DNA of 7,740 nt from Lachnoclostridium sp. UBA933 (GCA_002293545.1 DBDL01000140.1:1-7740), one strand, 5' to 3'; positions 1-7,158 are shown, counted from the first letter of the stretch. Notes: generated by a model not told the origin, from the letters alone. Numbers and translations are program-made.

Positions 1-22
1 CGCGTTTTTCAGCCGCCCGCTT

Positions 23-1897
23 TTATATATCCAAATTCTTAGCATATTTCGCATTGGCTTCAATAAACTCACGGCGGGGTTCTACCTTGTCGCCCATCAA
101 AGTCGTAAATATCAAATCAATTTCAGAAGATTCTTCTTCATCCATATTGACTTTCAGGAGAATCCTTTGTTCCGGATCCATCGTCGTATCCCAAAGCTGA
201 GTGGCGTCCATTTCGCCAAGCCCCTTATATCGCTGGATACCGATATTCCCATCACGCCCGATTTCTTCCAGTATCATCTGCAATTCTTCATCGGTATAGG
301 CATAGTGTTCTTTTTTATTCTTATCCACTTTATACAAAGGCGGGTGTGCCAGATACACATATCCTTTCCGAATCAAATCCGGCATAAAACGGTACAGGAA
401 AGTAAGTAAAAGCGTAGAAATATGCGAGCCGTCAACATCGGCATCCGTCATAATGATAATCTTATGATATCTCAGTTTTTCAATATCAAAATCATCTGCA
501 ATTCCGGTTCCAAACGCCGTTATCATAGCACGAATCTCTTTGTTGACCAGTATTTTATCCAACCGCGCCTTTTCTACATTCAAAATTTTACCGCGCAAAG
601 GAAGAATTGCCTGTGTCGCACGGGAACGTGCCGTTTTTGCACTTCCGCCGGCAGACTCCCCCTCCACGATATAGATTTCACAATGTTCCGGATTTTTATC
701 ACTGCAATCTGCCAATTTTCCCGGCAGACTCATTCCCTCCAAGGGACTCTTTCGTGTCAGATCCCTTGCTTTCCGGGCGGCGTCCCTTGCACGCTGTGCC
801 AAAATTGCTTTTTCACAGATTATCTTTGCCACTTGCGGATTTTGTTCCAGAAAATAAGTCAGATTTTCGCTGACAATACTGTCTACCGCTCCCCTTGCTT
901 CACTGTTTCCGAGCTTCTGTTTCGTCTGCCCTTCAAATTGCGGATCGGTAATTTTTACACTGATGATTGCCATTAAGCCTTCCCGGATATCCTCTCCGGT
1001 CAGATTTAAGTCATTTTCTTTCAATATCTTTTGATCTCTGGCATAGGTGTTAAATGTCTTCGTCAGCGCATTACGAAATCCTACTAAATGCGTTCCTCCC
1101 TCAGGTGTCGTAATATTGTTTACAAAACTGTAACAGCCTTCTACATAAGTAGAATTATGCTGCAGTGCAACCTCGACATATACACCGTTTTTTGTTCCCT
1201 CACAATAAGGAATTTCCTCATAGAGCGGATCTTTGTGCCGGTTTAAATACTGTATATATTCTTTAATTCCGCCCTCATAACAAAACTTGTCCGTCCTTTC
1301 TTCCTCCGGTCTTAAATCCGTCAATTCAATCTTGATCCCTTTTGTTAAGAATGCCATTTCCCTTAATCTTTGACGAAGTACGTCATATTCAAAATCCATT
1401 GTTTCTTTAAAGATTGAATTGTCAGGTAAAAATGTTACCTCCGTTCCGACCTTGTCAGTCGTTCCGATTTCTTTTAATTCATGCATGACCTTTCCGCGTT
1501 CATAACGCTGAAAGTAGACTTTCCCGTCGATATGTATTTTTACTTCCAGCCATTCGGAAAGTGCATTTACGACAGAAGCTCCCACACCATGAAGTCCTCC
1601 GGATACTTTATATCCGCCGCCGCCGAATTTTCCGCCGGCATGAAGAATTGTAAATACTACCTCTACGGCTGGTTTCCCTGCCTTTTTATTAATTCCGATC
1701 GGGATTCCGCGTCCATTGTCAATAACCGTAACCGAATTGTTTTTGTTGATAAACACTTGAATCGTATCACAAAAGCCCGCCAATGCTTCATCAATTGCAT
1801 TGTCTACAATTTCATACACCAAATGATGAAGTCCTTTCGCCGAGGTGCTTCCGATATACATTCCCGGACGCTTCCTGACCGCTTCCAATCCTTCCAA
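23..1897 (-). CDS. gyrB: DNA gyrase subunit B (5' end disrupted or unresolved)
   Basis: ATPase subunit of type II topoisomerase gyrase; with GyrA it introduces negative supercoils ahead of forks. Numbering from a TTG at 1897 gives 624 residues. The GHKL ATPase shows catalytic Glu29 and Asn33 in [18 protein letters not shown] at 60-66, the glycine-rich lid near 93-105 ([15 protein letters not shown]) and the QTKQKLGN loop at 324-331 carrying the ATP-contacting Lys326. The Toprim domain shows EGESAGG at 412-418, PLRGK at 433-437 and DADVDG at 485-490, then QRYKGLGEM at 555-563. It lacks the long insertion of E. coli GyrB, as is usual for Gram-positives. The TTG has no ribosome binding site, and conserved GyrB sequence (YGADQIQI) continues upstream of it to 1939. 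The natural start is probably the ATG at 1943-1945, but TAA follows it directly; see the separate entry. Function is certain; the start is not. TAA stop at 23-25; gyrA is probably next. Confidence 0.95.
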   Translation of the reverse strand: MEGLEAVRKRPGMYIGSTSAKGLHHLVYEIVDNAIDEALAGFCDTIQVFINKNNSVTVIDNGRGIPIGINKKAGKPAVEVVFTILHAGGKFGGGGYKVSGGLHGVGASVVNALSEWLEVKIHIDGKVYFQRYERGKVMHELKEIGTTDKVGTEVTFLPDNSIFKETMDFEYDVLRQRLREMAFLTKGIKIELTDLRPEEERTDKFCYEGGIKEYIQYLNRHKDPLYEEIPYCEGTKNGVYVEVALQHNSTYVEGCYSFVNNITTPEGGTHLVGFRNALTKTFNTYARDQKILKENDLNLTGEDIREGLMAIISVKITDPQFEGQTKQKLGNSEARGAVDSIVSENLTYFLEQNPQVAKIICEKAILAQRARDAARKARDLTRKSPLEGMSLPGKLADCSDKNPEHCEIYIVEGESAGGSAKTARSRATQAILPLRGKILNVEKARLDKILVNKEIRAMITAFGTGIADDFDIEKLRYHKIIIMTDADVDGSHISTLLLTFLYRFMPDLIRKGYVYLAHPPLYKVDKNKKEHYAYTDEELQMILEEIGRDGNIGIQRYKGLGEMDATQLWDTTMDPEQRILLKVNMDEEESSEIDLIFTTLMGDKVEPRREFIEANAKYAKNLDI

Positions 1898-1929
1898 TAT
1901 TTGAATCTGATCCGCACCGTATTCCGCTT

Positions 1930-3021
1930 TTACTTCGTTTTACATGATTTAACCCCTCCGTTTTCAATTTCAAACGTCCTGCCTATATATAATTCCTTTT
2001 GAATAAATTCCTCCAGTCCTGTACAGGTAATAATCGTTTGTATTCCCTTGATGCTCTTTAATAAATGTTTTTGTCTTTTCCGGTCCAGTTCCGACAAAAC
2101 ATCATCCAATAACAGAACCGGATTTTCCTTTATGGTACTTTTTACAAGTTCAATTTCCGCAAGCTTCAAAGACAATGCGGCAGTTCTTTGCTGTCCCTGA
2201 GAGCCGAATTTTCTTAAATCCTTATTATTTATAATAAAAGCAATATCGTCCCTGTGAGGTCCTATATGCGTTGTTTTCATGAGGTAATCTTTTTCTTTCG
2301 ATATCAATAATTTTTCCTCAAATAAATCCTCCGTGACATTCGGTTCATAAATCATACGAATATCTTCTTTTCCGCCGGACAACTCCTTGTGTATACGTGA
2401 AATAACCGGATTCAGTCCGTCAATATATTTTCTTCTTTCCTCAATGATTTGTCCGCCGAATTCAATTAACTGCTGATTCCATACTTCTATTGTATCCTTT
2501 AATTCCGCATTGAAACTGATTTGTTTCAATAAATGATTTCTCTGCTGAAGTATTTTATTGTATTTTGTCAAATTAAATAAATATATCTTATTTATTTGGC
2601 ATAATTCCATATTGATAAATCTTCTTCTTTCGGAGGGACCGTTTTTTATCATAGATAGATCTTCGGGAGAAAAGAAAATAATATTGCATATACCAATCAA
2701 TTCATTACTTTTTTTAATACTTCCCCCGTTTACTGCAATTCCCTTGCTGTGATTTCTTTTTATATGAACATCTATCTTATTCGTAATTCCCTTTTTCTCC
2801 GTTATCATGCGTATATGACTTTCGTCCTCTCCCATTCTTATCATTTCTTTGTCGCTGCTGCCCCGATGGGATTTTGTCGTCGCCGTAAAAAAAATACTTT
2901 CCAATACATTGGTCTTTCCTTGTGCATTGTCGCCGAATAGGACATTCGTTTCCCCGTCAAAAGAAAAAGTTTCCCTCTCATAATTTCTGAAATTGCTCAA
3001 ATCCAACTGTTTGATTATCAT
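1930..3021 (-). CDS. recF: DNA replication and repair protein RecF
   Basis: SMC/ABC-type ATPase that binds at ssDNA-dsDNA junctions and, with RecO and RecR, loads RecA at gaps and stalled forks. The 363-residue length is normal for the family. Visible motifs are an N-terminal LSNFRNY, Walker A GDNAQGKT at 30-37, the ABC-type signature SQGQQRT at 274-280 and an extended Walker [13 protein letters not shown] at 302-313 with the D-loop. The ATG at 3019-3021 lies 21 bases after the S4-domain gene stop, with only a weak ribosome binding site (GAGCGG), so translation is probably coupled to upstream genes. The TAA stop at 1932-1930 lies downstream of the ATG expected for gyrB, giving a 16-base overlap. 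It sits in the conserved order dnaA-dnaN-yaaA-recF-gyrB. Confidence 0.97.
   Translation of the reverse strand: MIIKQLDLSNFRNYERETFSFDGETNVLFGDNAQGKTNVLESIFFTATTKSHRGSSDKEMIRMGEDESHIRMITEKKGITNKIDVHIKRNHSKGIAVNGGSIKKSNELIGICNIIFFSPEDLSMIKNGPSERRRFINMELCQINKIYLFNLTKYNKILQQRNHLLKQISFNAELKDTIEVWNQQLIEFGGQIIEERRKYIDGLNPVISRIHKELSGGKEDIRMIYEPNVTEDLFEEKLLISKEKDYLMKTTHIGPHRDDIAFIINNKDLRKFGSQGQQRTAALSLKLAEIELVKSTIKENPVLLLDDVLSELDRKRQKHLLKSIKGIQTIITCTGLEEFIQKELYIGRTFEIENGGVKSCKTK
1940..1959 (-). other. gyrB: gyrB initiation site with start codon followed directly by stop (ATG-TAA)
   Basis: Read on the minus strand, a strong Shine-Dalgarno GGAGGGG (1959-1953) lies 7 bases before ATG (1945-1943). The next codon is TAA (1942-1940). 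After the TAA the same frame runs open for 14 codons, [14 protein letters not shown], into the GyrB body. The YGADQIQI part matches the N-terminal arm of GyrB; in E. coli it aligns to Tyr5 through Ile10, which contact ATP and the partner protomer. No ATG, GTG or TTG lies in frame between the TAA and the TTG at 1897. The site overlaps the last 16 bases of recF, which suggests translational coupling. It could be a nonsense mutation, a base-call error or a regulatory minimal ORF. Confidence 0.85.
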
Positions 3022-3042
3022 AGCCGCTCATTTCTTTGAAAG

Positions 3043-3267
3043 TTATGTTGCTCCTTTTGCACCTTCTATTTTACAAACCAATCCATTAAATTCAAAGACA
3101 TCTCCGTCCGTCAATTTTTTTCCCCGTCTGGTTTCCGTTTCGCCGTTACACTTCACCATTCCATCCTGTATTACGACTTTTGCCTCTACACCGGAAGAAA
3201 CCATACCTGCTAATTTTAATGCTTGTCCCAACTTAATCGTTTCATCTTTTATTTGAATTGTTTCCAC
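3043..3267 (-). CDS. yaaA: S4-domain RNA-binding protein, YaaA type
   Basis: Small 74-residue protein that is essentially a single S4 RNA-binding fold. The IKLGQALKLAGMVSSGVEAK segment near residues 11-30 is the helix-turn typical of S4 domains, and NGETETRRGKKL with DGDVFEF near 41-60 is the following strand region. The gene normally found between dnaN and recF in Firmicutes is this one; its role is probably in ribosome or RNA binding, but that is family knowledge and not shown here. I chose GTG at 3267-3265 because GGAGG lies 5 bases upstream and the protein then has the usual family length. A longer in-frame reading to 3360 would run into the end of dnaN and adds residues with no S4 character. 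TAA stop at 3045-3043. Confidence 0.88.
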   Translation of the reverse strand: METIQIKDETIKLGQALKLAGMVSSGVEAKVVIQDGMVKCNGETETRRGKKLTDGDVFEFNGLVCKIEGAKGAT

Positions 3268-3287
3268 AAAATCCTCCGCTTTCCATA

Positions 3288-4397
3288 CTAAACCGCACTG
3301 CTCAAATTTATTGGCAAAATCAAATACACAAAAGTTCCGTCGGCATCTTTTATAAAACACGGTGCCTTTGAATTCGTCATATACAATGTAATCTCATCGT
3401 CATCAATTACTTTCAGGACATCAATCAAGAATTTCGGATTAAAGGCAAACACGATATCTTTTCCCTCTTTCTTTATTTCAATGCTCTCATCCATAGAACC
3501 TATTTTGGTATTCATTTCCATACAAACACTATTTTCTTCGATATTCATAACGAGCGGCTTTTTATCGGATTCCCTCAAGAGTAAAATACCTCTGTCAACA
3601 CTTCCGTATAACTCTCTTTTATTAATTACTGCTTTTGTTTCATAGTCATTTGAAATCATTTTATTAATATCATAATAATTGCCTTCAATCAGACGGGAAA
3701 GAACAATGGTATCATCAAATTCAAACATCACATGATTTGAATTAAAGTACATATTCAGCAAATCATCCTCATTACTGCTCAGTATTTTACTGATTTCACT
3801 TAATGTTTTTCCCGGAATAATTACCTTGATGGAGTCATAACTCTTTTCCAGTTCTGTCTTTCGGACCGATACACGGTAAAGGTCAAGCGATGTAATCTGA
3901 AATACGTTCCCATGGATTTCAAAAAGTTCGCCGGTCAGGATACGGTTATTATCATTGCTTGAAGTAGAAAAAATTGTCTGCCTTATCATTTCTTTTAACT
4001 TGAATTGAGATATTTCAACTTGATTCGTCTTTTGAATCTGAGGTAAAAAAGTAAACTCATCACTCGGCAATCCCGAAATATTAAACTTTGCTTTACCGCA
4101 TTTTAACGTCACATTGTCGTTCGTATCTGACTCAAAGTAAACCTCCTCATCCGGTAATTTATTAATAATTTCAGAAATAATCTTCGCATTGATTAAAATA
4201 GAACCTTCTTCTATGATATCACTTTCAACCAAGGTTTTTATTCCTAACTCCATATTATTTGTCGTCAGATTGATTTTTCCTTCCTTTGTTTCGATGGCAA
4301 TGCAATCTAATGTAGGAATCGTAGATTTTCCGGTAACTGCTTTTAACACAATATTGATTCCTTCTGAAAAATTATCCTTATTGCATGTAAACTTCAT
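3288..4397 (-). CDS. dnaN: DNA polymerase III sliding clamp (beta subunit)
   Basis: Ring-shaped homodimeric clamp that tethers DNA polymerase III to the template and recruits repair and mismatch factors. From ATG at 4397-4395 it is 369 residues, the usual size for three repeated clamp domains. The N-terminus MKFTCNKDNFSEGINIVLKA, the IPTLDCIAIE segment and the C-terminal VYLILPINL, which lines the peptide-binding cleft, are recognisable. An in-frame ATG at 4529 would add 44 residues of low-complexity hydrophobic sequence across the origin-like region; I reject it because clamp homology begins at MKFTC and AAAGGAG lies upstream at a long spacing of 11 bases. TAG stop at 3290-3288. The S4-domain gene follows after 20 bases, which implies one operon. 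No mutation or truncation is seen. Confidence 0.97.
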   Translation of the reverse strand: MKFTCNKDNFSEGINIVLKAVTGKSTIPTLDCIAIETKEGKINLTTNNMELGIKTLVESDIIEEGSILINAKIISEIINKLPDEEVYFESDTNDNVTLKCGKAKFNISGLPSDEFTFLPQIQKTNQVEISQFKLKEMIRQTIFSTSSNDNNRILTGELFEIHGNVFQITSLDLYRVSVRKTELEKSYDSIKVIIPGKTLSEISKILSSNEDDLLNMYFNSNHVMFEFDDTIVLSRLIEGNYYDINKMISNDYETKAVINKRELYGSVDRGILLLRESDKKPLVMNIEENSVCMEMNTKIGSMDESIEIKKEGKDIVFAFNPKFLIDVLKVIDDDEITLYMTNSKAPCFIKDADGTFVYLILPINLSSAV

Positions 4398-4636
4398 AAT
4401 CTTAATAACTCCTTTCAGGATTTGCTTTATATATATAATAGTAAAAATCAGTAGTGATAGTGATAGGGCAGGTGTATTTGTGAAAATGTAACAGGATTCT
4501 GAAAAAAAGGCGGTTATTCTTGTGTACAAACCTGTTATTTTTTATTAGGACAAAAAGATAACAATTTGTTGATAAAAATATAAAGTGTACGGCTTATTAA
4601 GTTATCCATAATTGTAAACATGATATTCACATAAAA
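4398..4636. other. oriC: Candidate oriC segment between dnaA and dnaN
   Basis: This 239-base gap is where many Firmicutes carry the origin unwinding element. It holds five DnaA-box-like 9-mers, all imperfect: 4602-4610 plus (TTATCCATA), 4623-4631 plus (ATATTCACA), 4567-4575 minus (TTATCAACA), 4521-4529 minus (TTGTACACA) and 4479-4487 minus (ATTTTCACA, the weakest). Toward dnaN follow a short GC cluster (GGGCAGG, 4466-4472), a TAG-TGA-TAG-TGA-TAG repeat (4452-4466) and a tract near 4427-4447 that is nearly all A and T. Box cluster, GC cluster, trinucleotide repeat and AT tract in that order match the layout described for the B. subtilis unwinding region. The origin assignment is inference; no perfect TTATCCACA is present. 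Confidence 0.6.
4427..4466 (-). other. Possible DNA unwinding element with DnaA-trio-like repeat
   Basis: On the plus strand TAG occurs at 4452-4454, 4458-4460 and 4464-4466, separated by TGA. Read 3' to 5' in the dnaA-to-dnaN direction this is GAT-AGT-GAT-AGT-GAT. The DnaA-trio described in B. subtilis is a 3'-GAT/AAT-5' repeat adjacent to DnaA boxes and before an AT-rich tract. Here GAT recurs every 6 bases instead of every 3. The adjoining 4427-4447 is almost exclusively A and T. The match is suggestive only. Confidence 0.45.
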
Positions 4637-6004
4637 TCACGCATTTAACTTCTTCTTGATAACATCTATGGAATTTTTAAGAATTTCATCCACTTCTATT
4701 TTTTCCATGATCTTGTTGACACCGTGGATAACTGTAGAATGATCTCTTCCGCCTAACGCAGAACCGATTTCTTTAAAAGAAAAGTTCGTTAGTTCTTTGC
4801 ACAAAAACATGCACAATTGGCGTGGAAGAACGATATCATTTGTTTTTCTGGTAGAAAGAATCAAAGATTTTTCGATATGAAAATGATCTGCTACAATATC
4901 TAGTATGTAATCAATCGTAATCTTCGCCTTATGATCCGGCGATATTTGATTACGCAGTAATTCTTTCGCCATTTCTAAATCCACCGTGTTGTGCTTTAAC
5001 CCCGTATAAAGGACAATTACATTCAATGCACCCTCCAGTGAACGGACATTTGACTTTATATTTGTTGCAATATAATCTAATATAGAGTTGTCAATCTTAA
5101 TATTTTTCGTATCACATATTTTTTGTAAAATTGCCATGCTTGTTTCATAGTCGGGAGGTTGAATATCCACAATAATACCCTGTTCAAACCGGGAACGAAA
5201 CCGTTCGTCAAGAAGTTCCATGTCCTTTGGCGGTTTATCACTGGAAATAACGATTTGTTTACCGGACTCATAAAGAGTGTTAAAGGTATGGAAAAATTCT
5301 TCTTGTGTGCTTTCCTTTCCTATTATAAACTGAATATCATCAATAAGAAGAATATCTACATTACGGTATTTTTCCTTTAAAGCCGCCGTAGCGGAAGAAT
5401 CTCCTTTTGTTCTGTTAAAGCGGATGGCTTCGATTACTTCATTGGTAAAGACTTCACTTGTCACATACATAACCTTTAATTTATTATCCGCTTCTATTAT
5501 GTAGCGTGCAATCGAATGCATCAGGTGTGTTTTGCCCAGACCGGAATTGCCGTAAAGGAACAAAGGATTATATACTTGGGCGGCAGGATTTTCGGCAACG
5601 GCTAAAGAAGCAGCATGTGCCATAGAATTACTGCTGCTTACAACAAACGTATGGAAAGAATGTCCTGAATTCAGATAGGGATATTTTCTTAGTAAAAGGG
5701 ATGAAACTTCATCAGAGGTATTATCATATTTCGAGATATCCTTGCTCAAAATAAAATCAATATCTACTTGCCTTCCGGTAATTTCTTCAATCGCAACCGT
5801 AAGAGGCATTTTGTATTTATTGCTGATAATATCCGGTGCGGAACCTTGTTTTTCTTCGTCAATGATGATTAACACCTGATTATTATGTTCTGAAAAAACG
5901 GTAAGCGGCAACAGCCATGTTCTGAATAAAAGATTAGAAACGTTATATTCATCCTTTACATGATTGATAATTTCGTTCCATTTGGATTTTATAGAGTTTT
6001 CCAT
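4637..6004 (-). CDS. dnaA: Chromosomal replication initiator protein DnaA
   Basis: AAA+ initiator that binds DnaA boxes at oriC, forms a filament and melts the DNA. The 455-residue length is normal. Domain I spans roughly residues 1-85 and a short linker runs to about 110. Domain III has Walker A GNSGLGKT at 152-159, Walker B LLIDDIQF at 219-226, sensor I IVISSDKPP at 251-259 and box VII RSRF at 270-273. Domain IV carries the DNA-binding helix-turn-helix with the signature GGRDHSTVIHG at 418-428, which reads TTATCCACA-type boxes. ATG at 6004-6002 has AGGA about 7 bases upstream. TGA stop at 4639-4637. The 3' coding end contains a box-like 9-mer (TTATCCACG, minus, 4731-4723), possibly by chance. 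It is transcribed away from rpmH, the normal Firmicute order. Confidence 0.98.
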   Translation of the reverse strand: MENSIKSKWNEIINHVKDEYNVSNLLFRTWLLPLTVFSEHNNQVLIIIDEEKQGSAPDIISNKYKMPLTVAIEEITGRQVDIDFILSKDISKYDNTSDEVSSLLLRKYPYLNSGHSFHTFVVSSSNSMAHAASLAVAENPAAQVYNPLFLYGNSGLGKTHLMHSIARYIIEADNKLKVMYVTSEVFTNEVIEAIRFNRTKGDSSATAALKEKYRNVDILLIDDIQFIIGKESTQEEFFHTFNTLYESGKQIVISSDKPPKDMELLDERFRSRFEQGIIVDIQPPDYETSMAILQKICDTKNIKIDNSILDYIATNIKSNVRSLEGALNVIVLYTGLKHNTVDLEMAKELLRNQISPDHKAKITIDYILDIVADHFHIEKSLILSTRKTNDIVLPRQLCMFLCKELTNFSFKEIGSALGGRDHSTVIHGVNKIMEKIEVDEILKNSIDVIKKKLNA

Positions 6005-6059
6005 TGTTTTTCCTGCCTAACCTTAAAAAAATTGAATAGAGAAACAAATACATATCTTC

Positions 6060-6065
6060 ATTATA
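6060..6065 (-). promoter_or_regulatory. Possible -10 element of the dnaA promoter
   Basis: A minus-strand TATAAT lies about 56 bases before the dnaA ATG, preceded by TGA-TAT, which may act as an extended -10. No good -35 hexamer sits at 16-18 bases upstream. Start of transcription would be near 6053. The position is sensible, but in AT-rich DNA a chance match is possible. Confidence 0.35.
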
Positions 6066-6137
6066 TATCATCTTGTCACATAAAGAAAGACAAAAATTAA
6101 GGTTTTCATTTTTTTTTGCTTTTGTCATAATATCTAC

Positions 6138-6166
6138 TTGACTTAATGGGTATTAGATAATATAAT
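6138..6166 (+). promoter_or_regulatory. Sigma-A promoter of the rpmH operon
   Basis: The -35 element TTGACT (6138-6143) and the -10 element TATAAT (6161-6166) are separated by 17 bases, a near-perfect housekeeping promoter. Transcription would start near 6173, giving a leader of about 79 bases before rpmH. A promoter this strong fits a ribosomal protein operon. Confidence 0.85.
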
Positions 6167-6251
6167 TAGGCTTGATACGTTGTTAGATATGTTGACAAAA
6201 AGTAGAGTGTCAAGTTTGACGCTCCGGTAAAAGAATAGGAGGTATGAGAAT

Positions 6252-6386
6252 ATGAAAATGACTTATCAGCCCAAAAAGAAATCAAGAGCCAGAGTTCACG
6301 GTTTTAGAAAAAGAATGAGAACGTCGAATGGAAGAAAAGTTGTTGCCAGAAGAAGAGCAAAAGGAAGAAAAACACTTTCCGCTTAG
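6252..6386 (+). CDS. rpmH: 50S ribosomal protein L34
   Basis: Small, highly basic protein of the large ribosomal subunit, 44 residues, [10 protein letters not shown] through GRKTLSA. The TYQPKK start, HGFRKRM and the [13 protein letters not shown] tail are diagnostic of L34, and the length is normal. The ATG at 6252 has a strong AGGAGGT (6237-6243) 8-9 bases upstream. Stop TAG at 6384-6386 is immediately followed by a hairpin that may attenuate transcription into rnpA. It is the first gene of rpmH-rnpA-yidD-yidC. Confidence 0.98.
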   Translation: MKMTYQPKKKSRARVHGFRKRMRTSNGRKVVARRRAKGRKTLSA

Positions 6387-6411
6387 GTCGCAGCCTTATG
6401 TGACCTTCTTT
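6386..6411 (+). terminator. Attenuator-like hairpin after rpmH
   Basis: GGTCGCA (6386-6392) pairs with TGTGACC (6399-6405) through 7 base pairs including one G-U, around a 6-base loop GCCTTA, and is followed by TTCTTT. The stem begins inside the rpmH stop codon. Its short stem and interrupted T run suggest a leaky terminator or RNA-end stabiliser that would give more L34 mRNA than rnpA mRNA. That role is inference. Confidence 0.45.
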
Positions 6412-6438
6412 AACTTATGAAAGTTTAACTTATGACAG
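6409..6438 (+). repeat. 15-bp tandem duplication in the rpmH-rnpA spacer
   Basis: Unit one TTTAACTTATGAAAG (6409-6423) and unit two TTTAACTTATGACAG (6424-6438) differ at one base. The copies are adjacent and each contains ATGA. They lie between the post-rpmH hairpin and the rnpA ribosome binding site. No function is evident; a recent slippage duplication is the simplest explanation. Confidence 0.85.
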
Positions 6439-6468
6439 GTAAGCAGAGTCTTTTACGGAGAGTGAGTA

Positions 6469-6798
6469 TTGTTTGGAAGATTAAAGAAAAACAGTGAGTT
6501 TCAGGATGTCTACAAATCAGGAAAATCAAAAGCGAACCGGTATTTTGTTATGTATGTTATGGAAAGGGAAAGCGGTCCCAACAGGTATGGGTTTTCAGTG
6601 AGTAAAAAAATCGGAAATAGTGTGGTTCGTCATCGTACCGTTCGTTTATTGAGAGAAAGCATAAGGAAAAATGATGAGTTTTTAAGGTCCGGAAAGGATA
6701 TTGTCGTTATAGCCAGAGTGCCGGTAAAAGGAAAGAGTTTAAAAGAAGTTGATTGTGCCATATTGCATTTATGTAAATTACACGGAGTTTTAAAATGA
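6469..6798 (+). CDS. rnpA: Ribonuclease P protein component
   Basis: Protein cofactor of RNase P that helps the catalytic RNA bind pre-tRNA 5' leaders. It is 109 residues, within the usual range. Family features are the start FGRLKKNSEFQDVYKSG, the RYGFSVSKKIGNSVV core near 39-53 and the basic helix VRHRTVRLLRE near 53-63 corresponding to the RNR motif; the central residue is His55 where Asn is common. TTG at 6469 is the start: TGA lies in frame at 6463-6465, so nothing further upstream is possible, and GGAG (6457-6460) sits 8 bases away. The TGA stop overlaps the yidD ATG as ATGA, which indicates translational coupling. Confidence 0.96.
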   Translation: MFGRLKKNSEFQDVYKSGKSKANRYFVMYVMERESGPNRYGFSVSKKIGNSVVRHRTVRLLRESIRKNDEFLRSGKDIVVIARVPVKGKSLKEVDCAILHLCKLHGVLK

Positions 6799-7007
6799 AA
6801 ACAATATTATTATTTTTATTGAAAATATACCGGAAATTTATTTCTCCCATAAAAAAAGCACCGTCATGTATTTATGTACCCTGTTGTTCGGAGTATGCCG
6901 TTCAGGCAATTGAGAAATACGGAGCAGGAAAGGGAAGTTTTCTTGCTGTAAAAAGAGTATTGAGATGTCATCCTTTCCATAAAGGCGGGTATGATCCGAT
7001 ACCATAA
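6795..7007 (+). CDS. yidD: Membrane protein insertion efficiency factor YidD
   Basis: Small membrane-associated protein of 70 residues that assists YidC-dependent insertion at the inner face of the cytoplasmic membrane. The family pattern is intact: an N-terminal amphipathic stretch MKTILLFLLKIYRKFISP, the cysteine motif CIYVPCCSEYA at 25-35, RCHPF at 57-61 and the C-terminal GGYDPIP. The residue before the conserved Cys-Ser is Cys30 where many relatives have Thr. The ATG overlaps the rnpA TGA, so no separate ribosome binding site is needed. Its place between rnpA and yidC is conserved in most bacteria. Length is slightly short but complete. Confidence 0.95.
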   Translation: MKTILLFLLKIYRKFISPIKKAPSCIYVPCCSEYAVQAIEKYGAGKGSFLAVKRVLRCHPFHKGGYDPIP

Positions 7008-7031
7008 GAAGTGTCTGAGAAACGCAGGTAC

Positions 7032-7065
7032 GTAAGTTCCGCAGTTCGGAATTTACCCCGCGGGG
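7032..7065 (+). promoter_or_regulatory. Structured RNA leader before yidC
   Basis: GTAAGTTCCG (7032-7041) and CGGAATTTAC (7047-7056) form a 10-bp stem with one G-U pair and a CAGTT loop. It is followed immediately by the 10-base palindrome CCCCGCGGGG (7056-7065). No clean T run follows (AGAGTTTTATTT), so this is unlikely to be a simple terminator; it may be a processing or stability element. It lies 103 bases before the yidC start. Confidence 0.5.
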
Positions 7066-7158
7066 AGAGTTTTATTTGAAAAAGGAGCGGGCGAAGGAGA
7101 AAAATATCTATTTTCGCTGAAAGAGAAATTTTCAATAAATAAAATCAGGAGGATTTGA

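Larger units (their letters stand above)
6005..6251. promoter_or_regulatory. Divergent AT-rich dnaA-rpmH intergenic region
   Basis: This 247-base spacer carries the promoters for both divergent operons. I scanned both strands for TTATNCACA with one mismatch and found none; the nearest candidate, TTGTCAACA (minus, 6192-6200 vicinity), has two mismatches. In B. subtilis this spacer carries DnaA box clusters, so their absence points to the dnaA-dnaN gap as the main box site here. It includes a poly-T run near 6108-6117 and TTGAC/GTCAA half-sites described in the findings. Confidence 0.6.

Noticed and set aside
321..329. TTATCCACT DnaA-box-like 9-mer inside gyrB
   Set aside because: Isolated one-mismatch match in coding sequence far from the candidate origin; expected by chance.
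3268..3360. N-terminal extension of the S4-domain protein to an upstream start
   Set aside because: It overlaps the dnaN 3' end and adds non-S4 sequence; GTG 3267 has a GGAGG at good spacing and gives the normal family length.
4398..4529. 44-residue N-terminal extension of DnaN
   Set aside because: It crosses the origin-like repeat and AT tract, is low-complexity, and clamp homology begins at MKFTC with a ribosome binding site upstream.
6192..6220. Second plus-strand promoter with TTGACA at 6192
   Set aside because: No -10-like hexamer lies 16-18 bases downstream.
6244..6255. Three-codon ORF ATG-AGA-ATA-TGA overlapping the rpmH start
   Set aside because: The ATG abuts the Shine-Dalgarno, too close to be used; probably chance.
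6432..6497. 21-residue ORF from the second duplication copy overlapping the rnpA start out of frame
   Set aside because: No ribosome binding site before its ATG and no recognisable product.
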